Below are positions 1 to 10,475 of a stretch of 64,000 nt of DNA, piece after piece (position 1 is the first letter of the stretch; the number at the start of each line of letters is the position of its first letter). Source of the DNA: Ruegeria arenilitoris (lineage in GTDB: Bacteria > Pseudomonadota > Alphaproteobacteria > Rhodobacterales > Rhodobacteraceae); the NCBI RefSeq assembly GCF_013030265.1, contig NZ_WPZQ01000007.1:248001-312000 (forward strand), read 5' to 3'. The notes under the pieces were generated by a model that was not told the DNA's origin, searched no databases, and saw nothing but the letters and a program-made list of their open reading frames with translations. The position numbers and the translations under genes are program-made.

Positions 1-591
1 TTCACACCTTACGCGCGCAAGATTGTAGGCTCGGGCGCAGACGCAGTGATCACCGGCAACTGGGGCGGTGACATGGTCGGTCTCGGCAAGGCGGTCATGG
101 GCGCAGGCTTCGACAAGCCCATCTACACCTACTATGGCGCAACGTCCGGCATTACGGCAGCTTTTGGCGAAGAGGGTGACGGCATCGTAAAACTGGTTGG
201 CGCCGGTCAGGTCAATCCTCCGGCAACCCCGGAAGCTCAGGAATTCGTTGCTGCGTTTTATGAAACCTTCCCGGATCTCGATTTTGGCCAACCGCAAATG
301 GCAAACGTCGCCCCGATGCTGGCCGCTGCCATCAACGAGGTGGGCAATGCAACGGATATCAAAGCAATCGCCTATGCTCTGGAAGGTATGGAGTACGACA
401 GTATCGTAACCGGCAAGACCGTCATGCGCGACAGCGATCATCAGGTGATCCAGACCGTGACGGTGCAGGGACAGACACCAGACGATATCTTGTTCGAGTA
501 TGACAAATCGGGCCGCGGCATGGTTGCCGAAACCGTTGTGGAGATGGCCTCTGCAGACTCGTCCACAACGTGCGAGATGAAGCGCCCTTAA
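1..591 (+). CDS. ABC transporter substrate-binding protein, branched-chain amino acid type (3' part)
   Basis: The reading frame is open from the first base, so the gene starts upstream and only the last 196 codons are present. The protein (FTPYARKIVGSGADAVITGN onward) matches the C-terminal lobe of periplasmic Leu/Ile/Val-type binding proteins: a Rossmann-like lobe with TGNWGGDM, then an ANVAPMLAAAINEVGNATD helix and a closing beta-rich tail (TGKTVMRDSDHQVIQ). It should bind a small solute in the periplasm and deliver it to the LivHMGF-like proteins that follow at 671-4372. The neighbouring aromatic aldehyde dehydrogenase and acyl-CoA ligase suggest an aromatic acid as ligand, as in the p-coumarate CouP systems; this is inference. 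There is an 80-base gap to the first permease gene. Confidence 0.9.
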   Translation, partial: FTPYARKIVGSGADAVITGNWGGDMVGLGKAVMGAGFDKPIYTYYGATSGITAAFGEEGDGIVKLVGAGQVNPPATPEAQEFVAAFYETFPDLDFGQPQMANVAPMLAAAINEVGNATDIKAIAYALEGMEYDSIVTGKTVMRDSDHQVIQTVTVQGQTPDDILFEYDKSGRGMVAETVVEMASADSSTTCEMKRP

Positions 592-607
592 CCTTCTCAC
601 CACTCTG

Positions 608-635
608 GCGGCCCATCTGCGTTCAGGCGGGCTGC
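608..635 (+). other. weak stem-loop between binding-protein and permease genes
   Basis: A 7-base stem (GCGGCCC at 608-614, GGGCTGC at 629-635, one G-T pair) with a 14-base loop lies in the gap after the binding-protein stop. Such hairpins often protect the 3' end of abundant binding-protein mRNA. It has no U-run, so it is not a convincing terminator. Confidence 0.3.
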
Positions 636-670
636 TGGATCACCACTCTATCAATGCAGGGAGACAAGCA

Positions 671-1627
671 ATGGCGCTGTTCCTCGTGAACGTGTTGGAT
701 GGGTTTGTGACCGGACTGTTGCTGTTCATGCTATGCAGCGGCCTGACACTTATCTTTTCCATGATGGGCGTTCTGAATTTTGCCCATGCCAGTTTTTACA
801 TGCTGGGTGCCTATTTCGCCTATCAGATCAGTCTGGTCACGGGATTCTGGGTCGGCCTGATCATCGCGCCAATTATTGTCGGGATCATCGGAGCCTTCAT
901 CGAACGTTACGGGCTCAGACGGGTGCATAAATATGGACATGTGCCCGAACTGATATTCACCTTCGGTCTTGCCCTGCTGATCGAAGAGACGGTTCAGTTC
1001 TTCTGGGGCAAAAGCCAGCTTCCGTTTTCAGAACCTGCAGCGCTGGACTTTGCTGCGTTTTCAATCGCCGGCAATTCTTTCCCAGCCTACAAACTCTTTA
1101 TGATCTTTGTTGCGATGGGAATCTTCCTGACACTGCTTTACATCCTGACCAAGACCCGGATCGGCATGACCATTCAGGCTGCGCTCAACTATCCCGAAAC
1201 CGTTCAGAATCTTGGCCACAACGTGCCTTTGGTGTTCATGTGTGTCTTTGGCGTTGGCACGGCCATGGCAGGTCTGGCCGGAGTCATCGCAGGGCCGGTT
1301 CTGGGGGTTTTCCCCGGGATGGCAGTGCAACTGGGATCAATCGTCTTCGTCACTATCGTGATCGGCGGGCTCGGGTCGCTTTGGGGTGCGTTGGTCGCAT
1401 CCCTGATTATCGGCTGGATGCAGACCTTTGCCACAGCGTATGACATTACGGCCGAGCAGGTGCTGACCGCTATCGGCTTTACCAAGCCTGAATTGATCTG
1501 GGATCATCCGCTGCAGGATCTGTGGACCCTGACATTGCCGCAGTTGGGGCCGATCCTGCCCTATCTGCTGATGATCATCGTACTTGTTCTGCGCCCGCAA
1601 GGTTTGATGGGGAATCGCGAGTCATGA
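671..1627 (+). CDS. livH: branched-chain-type ABC transporter permease (LivH family)
   Basis: A 318-residue very hydrophobic protein with about eight membrane spans and the LivH-type beginning (NVLDGFVTGLLLFMLCSGLT, then MGVLNFAHASFYMLGAY). The conserved cytoplasmic loop that contacts the ATPases is visible as GLGSLWGALVASLIIGW near residues 232-248. It forms one half of the inner-membrane channel, with the LivM-like protein as the other half. The start ATG follows GGGAGACAAGCA. Its stop overlaps the next start in an ATGA at 1624-1627, indicating translational coupling within the transporter operon. Confidence 0.93.
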   Translation: MALFLVNVLDGFVTGLLLFMLCSGLTLIFSMMGVLNFAHASFYMLGAYFAYQISLVTGFWVGLIIAPIIVGIIGAFIERYGLRRVHKYGHVPELIFTFGLALLIEETVQFFWGKSQLPFSEPAALDFAAFSIAGNSFPAYKLFMIFVAMGIFLTLLYILTKTRIGMTIQAALNYPETVQNLGHNVPLVFMCVFGVGTAMAGLAGVIAGPVLGVFPGMAVQLGSIVFVTIVIGGLGSLWGALVASLIIGWMQTFATAYDITAEQVLTAIGFTKPELIWDHPLQDLWTLTLPQLGPILPYLLMIIVLVLRPQGLMGNRES

Positions 1628-2910
1628 GTATCGCAAGTAAGACCCCTCTGACAGCGGGTACGGCGCGGCTGATTTCGCTGTCGACAACGGTACCCTGGGC
1701 CTTCGCTGTGCTATTTCTTCTGTGCCTGCCCTTGGTGTTTCAGACCAGTTCGGCACTCACAATCATGAACCAGATGGCCATCACCATCGTTTTTGCGCTC
1801 AGCTACAACATGTTGCTGGGGCAGGGGGGAATGCTGTCCTTTGGCCACGCGGTCTATATGGGCCTTGGCGGATTTTTTGCCATGCATGTGATGAACATGG
1901 TCGAAGACGGTTTGTGGTTGCCACTGCCGCTTCTGCCGGTTGTCGGTGGCTTGTTTGGCTTGGCATTTGCCTTCCTCATCGGCAGTTTTTCAACGCGCCG
2001 CGCCGGAACCGTATTTGCGATGATCTCACTGGGTGTCGGCGAACTGATCGCCGCCTGTTCGGTCATCATCGTTGTGTTCTTTGGTGGTGAGGAGGGGATT
2101 TCGGGTGATCGCACCATGGGCCCGCCGGTCTTTGGCTATGAGTTCCTGACTCAGCAAGAGGTCTATTACCTGACCATCTTCTGGCTGCTGCTGGCCACGT
2201 TGTTGATGTATCTGTTTTCGCGCACGCCTATCGGTCGGATCGCCAACGCAGTACGCGACAATGAAGAGCGCGCCGAATTTCTGGGCTACTCTCAACGCAA
2301 TGTGCGCTGGATTTCCTTCTGTGCTTCGGGCTTTTTTGCCGGGGTGGCAGGATCCTTGTTTGCTATCAATTTCGAAATCCTGACCGAAGAAAACCTGAAT
2401 CTTGCCACCTCTGGTTCAATTCTGCTGGTGACGTTCATTGGTGGGGCTGGCTTTTTTGTTGGGCCGATCATCGGTGCCGTGGTTTTCACTCTGCTGCAAA
2501 CGGTTCTGGGGCTACATACCGAGCTTTGGGCGCTGTATCTGGGTATCCTGTTTGTTGCCTGTGTGATGTTCTTTCCATCTGGCTTTGCCGGGCTGATAGC
2601 GATGCACCGCCGACCGTTCTCACTTGGTAAACTGCACCTGCTGATCAAGCCATATCTCAAAGTTGCGATCCCCTCGACCACCAGTGTTTTGTCATTGGCG
2701 GCCATTCTGGAAATCCTGTTTCACAAGCGCCACGGCTATGGCGGAGATCACGGGATGGAGCTGTATGGGATCGCTTTTGACAGCGGCGGCTATCACGCCA
2801 TCGCCTTTTCGGCGCTCATCGCTGCCATATCCCTGTTTCTCGTGTCACTTGTGCTGCCGGAAATCCGGGCCGTCTGGGAAGAAGCAAACCACGCAGGAGG
2901 TCGGGGATGA
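1624..2910 (+). CDS. livM: branched-chain-type ABC transporter permease (LivM family)
   Basis: A 428-residue membrane protein of the LivM family: MTIVFALSYNMLLGQGGMLS early in the protein, GGEEGISGDRTMG in a periplasmic loop, GRIANAVRDNEERAEFLGY in the cytoplasmic coupling region, and FIGGAGFFVGPIIGAVVFTL before the final spans. The ATG at 1624 is chosen because it overlaps the livH stop as ATGA and starts MSIASKT; the frame is open further upstream, but only inside livH. The C-terminal roughly 90 residues (after GFAGLIAMHRRPF) add two further hydrophobic stretches beyond the usual LivM end. It pairs with the LivH-like protein as the channel. Confidence 0.92.
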   Translation: MSIASKTPLTAGTARLISLSTTVPWAFAVLFLLCLPLVFQTSSALTIMNQMAITIVFALSYNMLLGQGGMLSFGHAVYMGLGGFFAMHVMNMVEDGLWLPLPLLPVVGGLFGLAFAFLIGSFSTRRAGTVFAMISLGVGELIAACSVIIVVFFGGEEGISGDRTMGPPVFGYEFLTQQEVYYLTIFWLLLATLLMYLFSRTPIGRIANAVRDNEERAEFLGYSQRNVRWISFCASGFFAGVAGSLFAINFEILTEENLNLATSGSILLVTFIGGAGFFVGPIIGAVVFTLLQTVLGLHTELWALYLGILFVACVMFFPSGFAGLIAMHRRPFSLGKLHLLIKPYLKVAIPSTTSVLSLAAILEILFHKRHGYGGDHGMELYGIAFDSGGYHAIAFSALIAAISLFLVSLVLPEIRAVWEEANHAGGRG

Positions 2911-3671
2911 GCGTTCCGGCAATCGAGCTGAAAAAACTTCAGAAGAGCTTTGGCCTGGCCAGCATCATTCAGGGTGTGGATCTGCAGATCGCAAAAGGTG
3001 AGCGGCACGCGATTATCGGTCCAAACGGGGCCGGGAAATCCACGCTGTTCAATCTGATCACGGGTCGCTTTGCGCCAACTTCAGGTGGGGTATTCCTTCA
3101 CGGTGAAGAGGTCAGCGGTATGAAGCCGTTTGAGATCAATCGCCGTGGCCTCAGCCGGTCTTTCCAGATCACCAACATCTTTCCGAACATGACCGTATTC
3201 GAAAATATCCGCTGTGGGTTGTTGTGGACGATGGGGTATCGCTATTCCTTTTGGCACATGATCGGGCGGCAGCATGATGTTACTGAAAAGGCTGATGAGA
3301 TCCTTGAGCAGATCAATCTGACCCAGCGCCGGAATGAACTGGCGGGAACGCTGGCCTATGCCGAACAGCGCGCGTTGGAGATTGGGATTACCATTGCTGG
3401 CGGAGCGGACATCATTCTGCTGGATGAACCTTGCGCGGGTATGAGTCATTCGGAGACCGATTTGATAGTCGACCTGATCCGCAAGGTGACCGAAGGCAAG
3501 ACACTCATGATCGTCGAGCACGACATGGGCGTGATTTTCGATCTGGCCGACAAGATTTCGGTTCTGGTCTACGGCGAGGTGATCGAGTCTGAAACGCCGG
3601 ACATCGTGCGCGCCTCGGCCAAGGTGAAAGAGGCCTATCTGGGCGCAAGTTTGGAAGAGGAGGCGGTGTGA
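2907..3671 (+). CDS. livG: branched-chain-type ABC transporter ATP-binding protein (LivG family)
   Basis: A 254-residue cytoplasmic ATPase. The Walker A is intact (GPNGAGKST, about residues 38-46), the Q-loop region reads RSFQITNIFPNMTVFENI, and the signature is the divergent LivG form LAYAEQRALEIG. Walker B is ILLDEP followed by CAGMSHSE, then the switch histidine in MIVEHDMG. It powers the importer together with the LivF-like protein. The start overlaps the livM stop (ATGA, 2907-2910) and is preceded by GCAGGAGGTCGGGG, a good ribosome-binding site. Confidence 0.93.
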   Translation: MSVPAIELKKLQKSFGLASIIQGVDLQIAKGERHAIIGPNGAGKSTLFNLITGRFAPTSGGVFLHGEEVSGMKPFEINRRGLSRSFQITNIFPNMTVFENIRCGLLWTMGYRYSFWHMIGRQHDVTEKADEILEQINLTQRRNELAGTLAYAEQRALEIGITIAGGADIILLDEPCAGMSHSETDLIVDLIRKVTEGKTLMIVEHDMGVIFDLADKISVLVYGEVIESETPDIVRASAKVKEAYLGASLEEEAV

Positions 3672-4372
3672 TGCTTCAGGTCACTGACTTGCACGCCTAT
3701 TACGGTAAGAGCCACATCTTGCAGGGGGTCAACCTCGAGGTGGGCGAGGGTGAGATCGTCTCGCTGCTGGGTCGCAACGGGGTCGGGCGATCGACCACCT
3801 GCAAGGCCATCATGGGAGAGGTCGCGCCACATGGTTCGATCCGCTTTCGCGGGGATGAACTTGCCGGGCGCAAGAGCTTTGAAATCGCCAAGGCAGGCAT
3901 CGGTTATGTACCTGAAAACAGGGATATCTTTCCTGGCCTCACGACCCGGCAGAACCTGATGCTGGGCCTGAAACCGGGGCAGAAAGACGGCGATGGTCGA
4001 TGGCGCATGGAGGACATGTTCGAGATGTTCCCCAACCTGCGCCGCCGCGCAGATGTGGATGCATCGGTCATGTCGGGTGGTGAAAAGCAAATGCTCACCA
4101 TCTGTCGCGCGCTCATGGGGGATCCCGACTTTATCATGATCGATGAGCCAACCGAAGGTCTGGCCCCAAAGATCGTTGAGCAAGTCGGAGATCTGCTTGT
4201 GCAGATCGCCGAGCGGGGCGTTTCGATCTTGTTGGTTGAACAAAAGCTGACCATTGCCTTGCGCGTGACCAACCGGGTCTATGTCATGGGTCATGGCCAC
4301 ATGGTCTATGAGGGTACGCCACAGGATCTGAAGGAAAATGCTGACATCCGACAGGAATGGTTGGAGGTCTGA
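3671..4372 (+). CDS. livF: branched-chain-type ABC transporter ATP-binding protein (LivF family) with Arg in the Walker A lysine position
   Basis: A 233-residue ATPase of the LivF family. The ATG at 3671 shares one base with the livG stop; a GTG one codon upstream is also possible. The signature MSGGEKQMLTICRALM, Walker B FIMIDEPTEGLAP and switch LLVEQKL are all present. The P-loop reads GRNGVGRSTT: the invariant lysine is replaced by Arg40 (CGA at 3788-3790). In heterodimeric importers one weakened site can be tolerated, and the substitution may be shared by this subfamily. It closes the operon and is followed by a bidirectional terminator. Confidence 0.92.
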   Translation: MLQVTDLHAYYGKSHILQGVNLEVGEGEIVSLLGRNGVGRSTTCKAIMGEVAPHGSIRFRGDELAGRKSFEIAKAGIGYVPENRDIFPGLTTRQNLMLGLKPGQKDGDGRWRMEDMFEMFPNLRRRADVDASVMSGGEKQMLTICRALMGDPDFIMIDEPTEGLAPKIVEQVGDLLVQIAERGVSILLVEQKLTIALRVTNRVYVMGHGHMVYEGTPQDLKENADIRQEWLEV

Positions 4373-4414
4373 CGATTTAGCTCTGTAGTGCCGGGGCAGT
4401 TGACAAGGTCAACG

Positions 4415-4433
4415 GGAGCCTGATCCAGGCTCC
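4415..4433. terminator. bidirectional terminator between livF and the aldehyde dehydrogenase gene
   Basis: A perfect 8-base inverted repeat GGAGCCTG / CAGGCTCC with a 3-base loop, followed by GTTTCATGTGATTATTT. It lies between two convergent genes, so it can serve both. Confidence 0.75.
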
Positions 4434-4444
4434 GTTTCATGTGA

Positions 4445-5884
4445 TTATTTCTTCAGGAACGGGCCTATGACCTTGAAGAATTTCTTGCCATAGGGTGGTC
4501 GCAGGGCCTTGAAAACACCATCCATGTTGATCTGCTTGAAAACAGCTTTTGCATGACTGAAGCGTTTGAAGCCGTGGATACCGTGATATGAACCCATGCC
4601 GCTGGCCCCGACACCGCCGAAAGGCAGCGACATCTGAGTCATATGCATGATGGTGTCGTTGATTGTGGCACCACCGGAAATGGTGTTTTCCACCACCTTT
4701 TGTTGCTCAGCCTTGTCCCGGGCGAACACATAGGTCGCAAGGGGGCGCGCGCGATCATTGGCAAAGGCAATCGCTTCATCCAGCGAGTCATAAGGCAGGA
4801 TGGGCAAGACTGGCCCAAATATCTCGTCCTTCATGGCTTCAAGTTCCGGGTCGGCGTCGATGATCAGGGTCAGAGGCAGGATTTTCTCGTTCGAGGCGGA
4901 AAAGTCCTCGTTTGCCGGGTTCACCTCGACGATACGCGCACCGGCGGACCGGGCCTGTTCGACCAGCCCTTTGAGCCGTTCGAACTGCCGATCCGAGATG
5001 ATGTGGGTGCAATCGGGGTTGCCGGACAGGGTTGGAAGCGACTCGGCGACCTTGGCGGCAAAGGCGGTCGCGAACTCCTCCATCCGGGGGCGTGGGACCA
5101 GAATATAATCCGGCGCAAGGCAGACCTGACCGGCGTTGAAAATCTTGCCTGCTGCCAGCCGGGCGACCGTTATTTCCATATCTGCGCTGGGGGCGATGAA
5201 GGCCGGGTTCTTGCCGCCCAGTTCCAGTGTGGTTGGGACCATGTTCTCGGCCGCAGCGCGCAAGACATGTGGCCCGATGGTGCTGGCGCCAGTGAACAGC
5301 AGGTGGTCGAATGGCAGACCGGTAAAGGCCTGAGCCACTTCAATGCCGCCAGTGGCTACGGCAACTTCATGCGAGGCAAACTTGGCCTCGAGGAGCGATT
5401 TCATCAGGTCCGAAGTCCGGGGAGTGTACTCCGACGGCTTCAGCATGACCGAGTTGCCTGCGGCGAAGGCCTCGGCCATTGGTCCGATGGACAGGATAAT
5501 GGGAAAGTTCCACGGGCTGATGATACCAATCACGCCCAGCGGTTGATAGTGAATCTGTGCGTGGGCGCCCAAAAGGCCCAAGGGAAATTCGGGTGAGGCT
5601 TTCTCAGGGCGCATCCAGCGGTCCAAGTTCTTCCGCGCGAACTTGATCTCTTTCAGGGTGCCCACAATATCAGCCGCGATTGTCTCATGCCGTGATCGGT
5701 TCCCAAAGTCTGCGGAAATGGCGTCGATAATGTCATCCTGGTTATCTACGATCAGATCAATCAGACGCGTCAGGCGATATTTCCGCTCGGACGCGCTTGG
5801 CGCGCCATGGATGGCCTGATGGGTCTTTTGTGTTTCCAGTAGCGTCGAGAGGCGTTCGAAGGGATTGGAGTTGTGCTCGTTCAC
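4445..5884 (-). CDS. calB: coniferyl aldehyde dehydrogenase
   Basis: A 479-residue NAD(P)-dependent aldehyde dehydrogenase expected to oxidise coniferyl aldehyde to ferulate in the cytoplasm. Visible family motifs are GVIGIISPWNFPI (cofactor pocket), LFTGASTIGPHV, TLELGGKNPAFI with the general-base Glu, and FNAGQVCLAPDYI with the nucleophilic Cys. The short C-terminal membrane-like tail (FFKVIGPFLKK) is typical of class 3-like/CALDH enzymes. The GTG at 5884 is chosen because it follows AGGAGGCCCAA, a perfect ribosome-binding site, and gives the usual family length; the frame continues upstream to an ATG at 5977, which lacks such a site. It is divergent from the flavin reductase, and the shared intergenic region carries a palindromic operator. 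The exact aldehyde is inferred. Confidence 0.88.
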   Translation of the reverse strand: MNEHNSNPFERLSTLLETQKTHQAIHGAPSASERKYRLTRLIDLIVDNQDDIIDAISADFGNRSRHETIAADIVGTLKEIKFARKNLDRWMRPEKASPEFPLGLLGAHAQIHYQPLGVIGIISPWNFPIILSIGPMAEAFAAGNSVMLKPSEYTPRTSDLMKSLLEAKFASHEVAVATGGIEVAQAFTGLPFDHLLFTGASTIGPHVLRAAAENMVPTTLELGGKNPAFIAPSADMEITVARLAAGKIFNAGQVCLAPDYILVPRPRMEEFATAFAAKVAESLPTLSGNPDCTHIISDRQFERLKGLVEQARSAGARIVEVNPANEDFSASNEKILPLTLIIDADPELEAMKDEIFGPVLPILPYDSLDEAIAFANDRARPLATYVFARDKAEQQKVVENTISGGATINDTIMHMTQMSLPFGGVGASGMGSYHGIHGFKRFSHAKAVFKQINMDGVFKALRPPYGKKFFKVIGPFLKK

Positions 5885-6032
5885 TTGGGCCTCCTGTTTG
5901 GTCCTGCGGGCGTAGCTAACCTTATCGCTGGTTGGTGCGCCTGTTCCAATTCCTGAATCAACAGCCTGGGTTTTCATTTGTTTATGCCGGACCGCGATGA
6001 CCGCGTTGACATTGGATCAATTATATGAAATT

Positions 6033-6048
6033 AAGTGAACGTTCACTT
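6033..6048. promoter_or_regulatory. 16-bp palindromic operator, TetR-type
   Basis: AAGTGAACGTTCACTT is a perfect 16-base palindrome between the divergent aldehyde dehydrogenase and flavin reductase genes. Its core GAACGTTCACT recurs exactly upstream of the acyl-CoA ligase at 6710-6720. Such GAACGTTC palindromes are typical of TetR/FadR-like fatty-acid or aromatic CoA regulators. The repressor itself is not adjacent. Confidence 0.75.
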
Positions 6049-6065
6049 TTATGCAAGAGTGCAGA

Positions 6066-6563
6066 ATGACCCTGACCACCGAAGACAGGTTCAAAACCGG
6101 CATGCAATTGCTTGCGGCCTCGACGAACATCGTGACCTCAGAATACCAAGGCGAGAGATCTGGTATGGCCGCGACAGCTGTTTGTTCGCTGACGGTTGAT
6201 CCGCCCGCACTGCTGGTGTGCATTAATCGCACCGCCCGCACATATGGTACCGTAATGGATAGTCGAAAATTTGCTGTGAACCTCGTGCCTGACGACATGA
6301 CTGAAGTGGTTGGCGCCTTCTCCTCAAAGGCAGACAAGGAACAGCAGTTTCAGATGGCCGGAACCTGGGGCAGGGGTGAATTGGACCTGCCTGTGTTGAA
6401 AGAGGCCGTCGCCTCTTTCGAGTGTGAGGTCGAAAGTTGGGCCAATACAAAAACACATGCGGTGTTCTTTGGATTGGTCAGGCAGGTTTATCTGAACCCG
6501 GATAAGTCGGCGTTGATCTATGGGCGCAAGGGTTTTCACAAACTGACGCCACTCGGCAAATGA
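6066..6563 (+). CDS. flavin reductase-like domain protein (monooxygenase reductase component)
   Basis: A 165-residue protein of the FMN-binding split-barrel flavin reductase family (HpaC/NtaB type). Characteristic stretches are LLAASTNIVTSE, GMAATAVCSLTVDPPALLVCIN with the flavin-binding segment, and FAVNLVP; the C-terminal part has HAVFFGLVRQVY. These enzymes use NAD(P)H to supply reduced flavin to a separate monooxygenase. No oxygenase is adjacent. The ATG at 6066 is preferred (AAGAG upstream); the ATG at 6051 abuts the operator and has no ribosome-binding site. It probably belongs to the aromatic regulon because the same operator core occurs before it and before the ligase. Confidence 0.85.
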   Translation: MTLTTEDRFKTGMQLLAASTNIVTSEYQGERSGMAATAVCSLTVDPPALLVCINRTARTYGTVMDSRKFAVNLVPDDMTEVVGAFSSKADKEQQFQMAGTWGRGELDLPVLKEAVASFECEVESWANTKTHAVFFGLVRQVYLNPDKSALIYGRKGFHKLTPLGK

Positions 6564-6595
6564 TCGAGTGATTATATGCGTGTTTGGTATTTTTG

Positions 6596-6616
6596 CGGGA
6601 GGTAGGGAGCCTCCCG
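6596..6616 (+). terminator. hairpin after the flavin reductase gene
   Basis: CGGGAGG / CCTCCCG, a 7-base perfect stem with a 7-base loop, 33 bases after the flavin reductase stop. There is no long T-run, so it may be a terminator or an attenuating hairpin. Confidence 0.5.
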
Positions 6617-6706
6617 TAAGCGCCGTCAAGCCCAGCCTGGGAATCTCCTGCCAAGATTGAAGAGTTCTTCGTTGACAGCCCAATGTATCTTGCTTGATAG
6701 TTAAAA

Positions 6707-6720
6707 AACGAACGTTCACT
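6707..6720. promoter_or_regulatory. second copy of the GAACGTTCACT operator
   Basis: The 11 bases GAACGTTCACT at 6710-6720 match the palindrome at 6037-6047 exactly; the left arm is degenerate (ACGAAC instead of GTGAAC). The site lies 27 bases before the ligase start and suggests co-regulation of the two transcripts. Confidence 0.65.
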
Positions 6721-6746
6721 AACTTGAGTATTGATAGGAGGCGCCG

Positions 6747-8306
6747 ATGCCGACGCTTGGCCAGTTGATTGATCGAAATGCAAATCGCTTTGGTGATCAC
6801 GACGCATATGTCGAACTGGACCGCCGTCGCAGTTGGCGCGATCTTGGCAAGCATACAGATGCCCTGGCCCACGCCTTGCAGGGTTTGAATGTGAGAAAAG
6901 GAGATCGCGTTGGCGTTATCCTGCCTGACTGCATCGAAATGGTGGAGACGATCGGTGCCTGCGCAAAGACCGGCGCGATCCGCGTGGGATTAAACTATCG
7001 GTTGGCGCCGCGCGAGATTGGGGCCCTTATCGACGACGCCGGCATCGATGTTTTGTTTGCGCAGGCAGTTATGGTCGATATCGCCAAAGAGGCCCTGAAT
7101 GCCAGCAAACGCCAGCCCATCCTGATTGGAATTGGTAGCGATCATGGTTTTGATCTGGACTATGAGGCGCTGCTCAGTGCTGAGATAGGTTCCGGGACGT
7201 TCGATCAAACACCGCATGATCAACTTATGATCTGCTATACGACCGGATCGACCGGATTGCCCAAAGGTGCCATCTATCCACATCAGATGATGATGGAGTC
7301 CATGGCCGCAATCGCGCTTGCCGAAGGTGCTACTCCGGATGATGTTTGGCTGCATGCGATGCCGGCCTCCGGTATTCCGATTATGCATCTTCTGCGCAAC
7401 ATGTTTCACGGTTCCAAGTGTGCAATCATTGGCGAGTGGGATGCTGAAATCGCGTTGAAGCTTATCGAACGTGAACAGGCCACCATTTGTGTTCTTGTTC
7501 CGACCATGTTGAATGGATTGCTTACCTCAGGCCAGATCGCCAGGTACAATTGTTCCTCGATCCGACAGCTTGGTTATGGATCGGCACCGATCCCTCCTGC
7601 GACTGTTCGCGAGGCGCTCAAGGCGTTTGGCTGTGAATTCCTGCAGATGTTCGGCACGACCGAGCTGATGGGGATGGGTATGATGCTCACAGCCACGGAC
7701 CACGAGCGCGCGCTGAAGGATGGGCATGACTGCCTTGAAAGCGCGGGTAAACCTTTGTTCTTTGTAGATGTACGTGTGGTTGATGATACCGGGCAGGAGC
7801 TGCCTCGGGGTGAGGCAGGCGAGTTGCTGATCCGTTCGCCTTTTGTCATCCCTGGTTACTGGAATCAGGCCGTTGAGTATTCCGAGACTGTGCGCGACGG
7901 CTGGTTGCATACGGGAGATATCGCGCTGATTGATGCCGAAGGATATGTGCACCTGAAAGACCGTGCCAAGTTCCGGATCAAGTCAGGCGGATACAACGTA
8001 TTCCCGGTTGAAGTCGAAAACTGTCTGGCTGAGCATGACGCGGTGGATGAAGTCAGCGTATTCGGCCTGCCGGATCCCAAATGGGGTGATCGCATACATG
8101 CGGTGGTTACGCTGCGCGCCGATCAAACCACCAGCGGTCCTGATCTGCGCGAGTACTGCCGGGGCAAGATTGCAAACTTTAAGATTCCCAAGCGTATAGA
8201 GATTTGGGAGACGCTGCCAAAAGGTCCGACCGGGAAGATTCAGAAGCGTGAGATTATCGATATCTGTGGAAGTTCAGATAACCGCGAGTTGACCGAGTAT
8301 ACCTAA
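6747..8306 (+). CDS. AMP-dependent acyl-CoA synthetase/ligase (aromatic or fatty acid type)
   Basis: A 519-residue member of the ANL superfamily that activates a carboxylic acid to its CoA thioester through an acyl-adenylate. The motifs are in order: P-loop YTTGSTGLPKGAI, FGTTELMGM (A5), WLHTGDIALIDAEGY (A7), DRAKFRIKSGGYNVFPVEVE (A8), and PTGKIQKR with the catalytic lysine (A10). The ATG at 6747 follows ATAGGAGG. Next to a coniferyl aldehyde dehydrogenase and sharing its operator, a feruloyl-CoA or similar aromatic acyl-CoA ligase role is plausible. The family alone does not fix the substrate; a medium-chain fatty acid is the alternative. Confidence 0.88.
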   Translation: MPTLGQLIDRNANRFGDHDAYVELDRRRSWRDLGKHTDALAHALQGLNVRKGDRVGVILPDCIEMVETIGACAKTGAIRVGLNYRLAPREIGALIDDAGIDVLFAQAVMVDIAKEALNASKRQPILIGIGSDHGFDLDYEALLSAEIGSGTFDQTPHDQLMICYTTGSTGLPKGAIYPHQMMMESMAAIALAEGATPDDVWLHAMPASGIPIMHLLRNMFHGSKCAIIGEWDAEIALKLIEREQATICVLVPTMLNGLLTSGQIARYNCSSIRQLGYGSAPIPPATVREALKAFGCEFLQMFGTTELMGMGMMLTATDHERALKDGHDCLESAGKPLFFVDVRVVDDTGQELPRGEAGELLIRSPFVIPGYWNQAVEYSETVRDGWLHTGDIALIDAEGYVHLKDRAKFRIKSGGYNVFPVEVENCLAEHDAVDEVSVFGLPDPKWGDRIHAVVTLRADQTTSGPDLREYCRGKIANFKIPKRIEIWETLPKGPTGKIQKREIIDICGSSDNRELTEYT

Positions 8307-8702
8307 AGTTCAATCTGGCGTGCCGATGAGGCATTCCAATAGCATATAAGTGCTGATGCCGTCAGGCGTTGCGCGCTTTGTCCACCCACTAACCTGTTAA
8401 TTCGCCAGTTTGGTGATGCCAGTTGCTGCTCCTGTCTGCAGAATTCGCACTGCCGGGCGGTTATCATTTAGTTTGCCCGTAATCGATGGGCGCCGATCGG
8501 GAGCGCCAGTATATACGCCGTGTGAATGACCGCACATGCGCTTCGATTTGCCAAGGCGCGACAATTCATCCTGTCCGACAGAAAAAAATATCATCACAAT
8601 TGACAATAAACTTGTAAGACATAAATTGTCAAAAATGATAATTAATGCCACTTCCGCTCCGCGGGCCTGGTCATCACCCATAATCCAACTCAGGAGATTC
8701 TG
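8307..8702. other. intergenic region with promoter before the DUF1800/DUF1501 pair
   Basis: No gene seen. The only clear structure is the promoter-like inverted repeat at 8600-8632. Confidence 0.5.
8600..8632 (+). promoter_or_regulatory. promoter with overlapping inverted repeat
   Basis: TTGACA (8600-8605), a 16-base spacer and TAAATT (8622-8627) form a sigma70-like promoter about 75 bases before the DUF1800 gene. The same stretch is an inverted repeat, TTGACAAT (8600-8607) and ATTGTCAA (8625-8632), so a dimeric regulator could cover both promoter boxes. Confidence 0.55.
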
Positions 8703-10472
<1,770 letters not shown>

Positions 10473-10475
10473 GCC

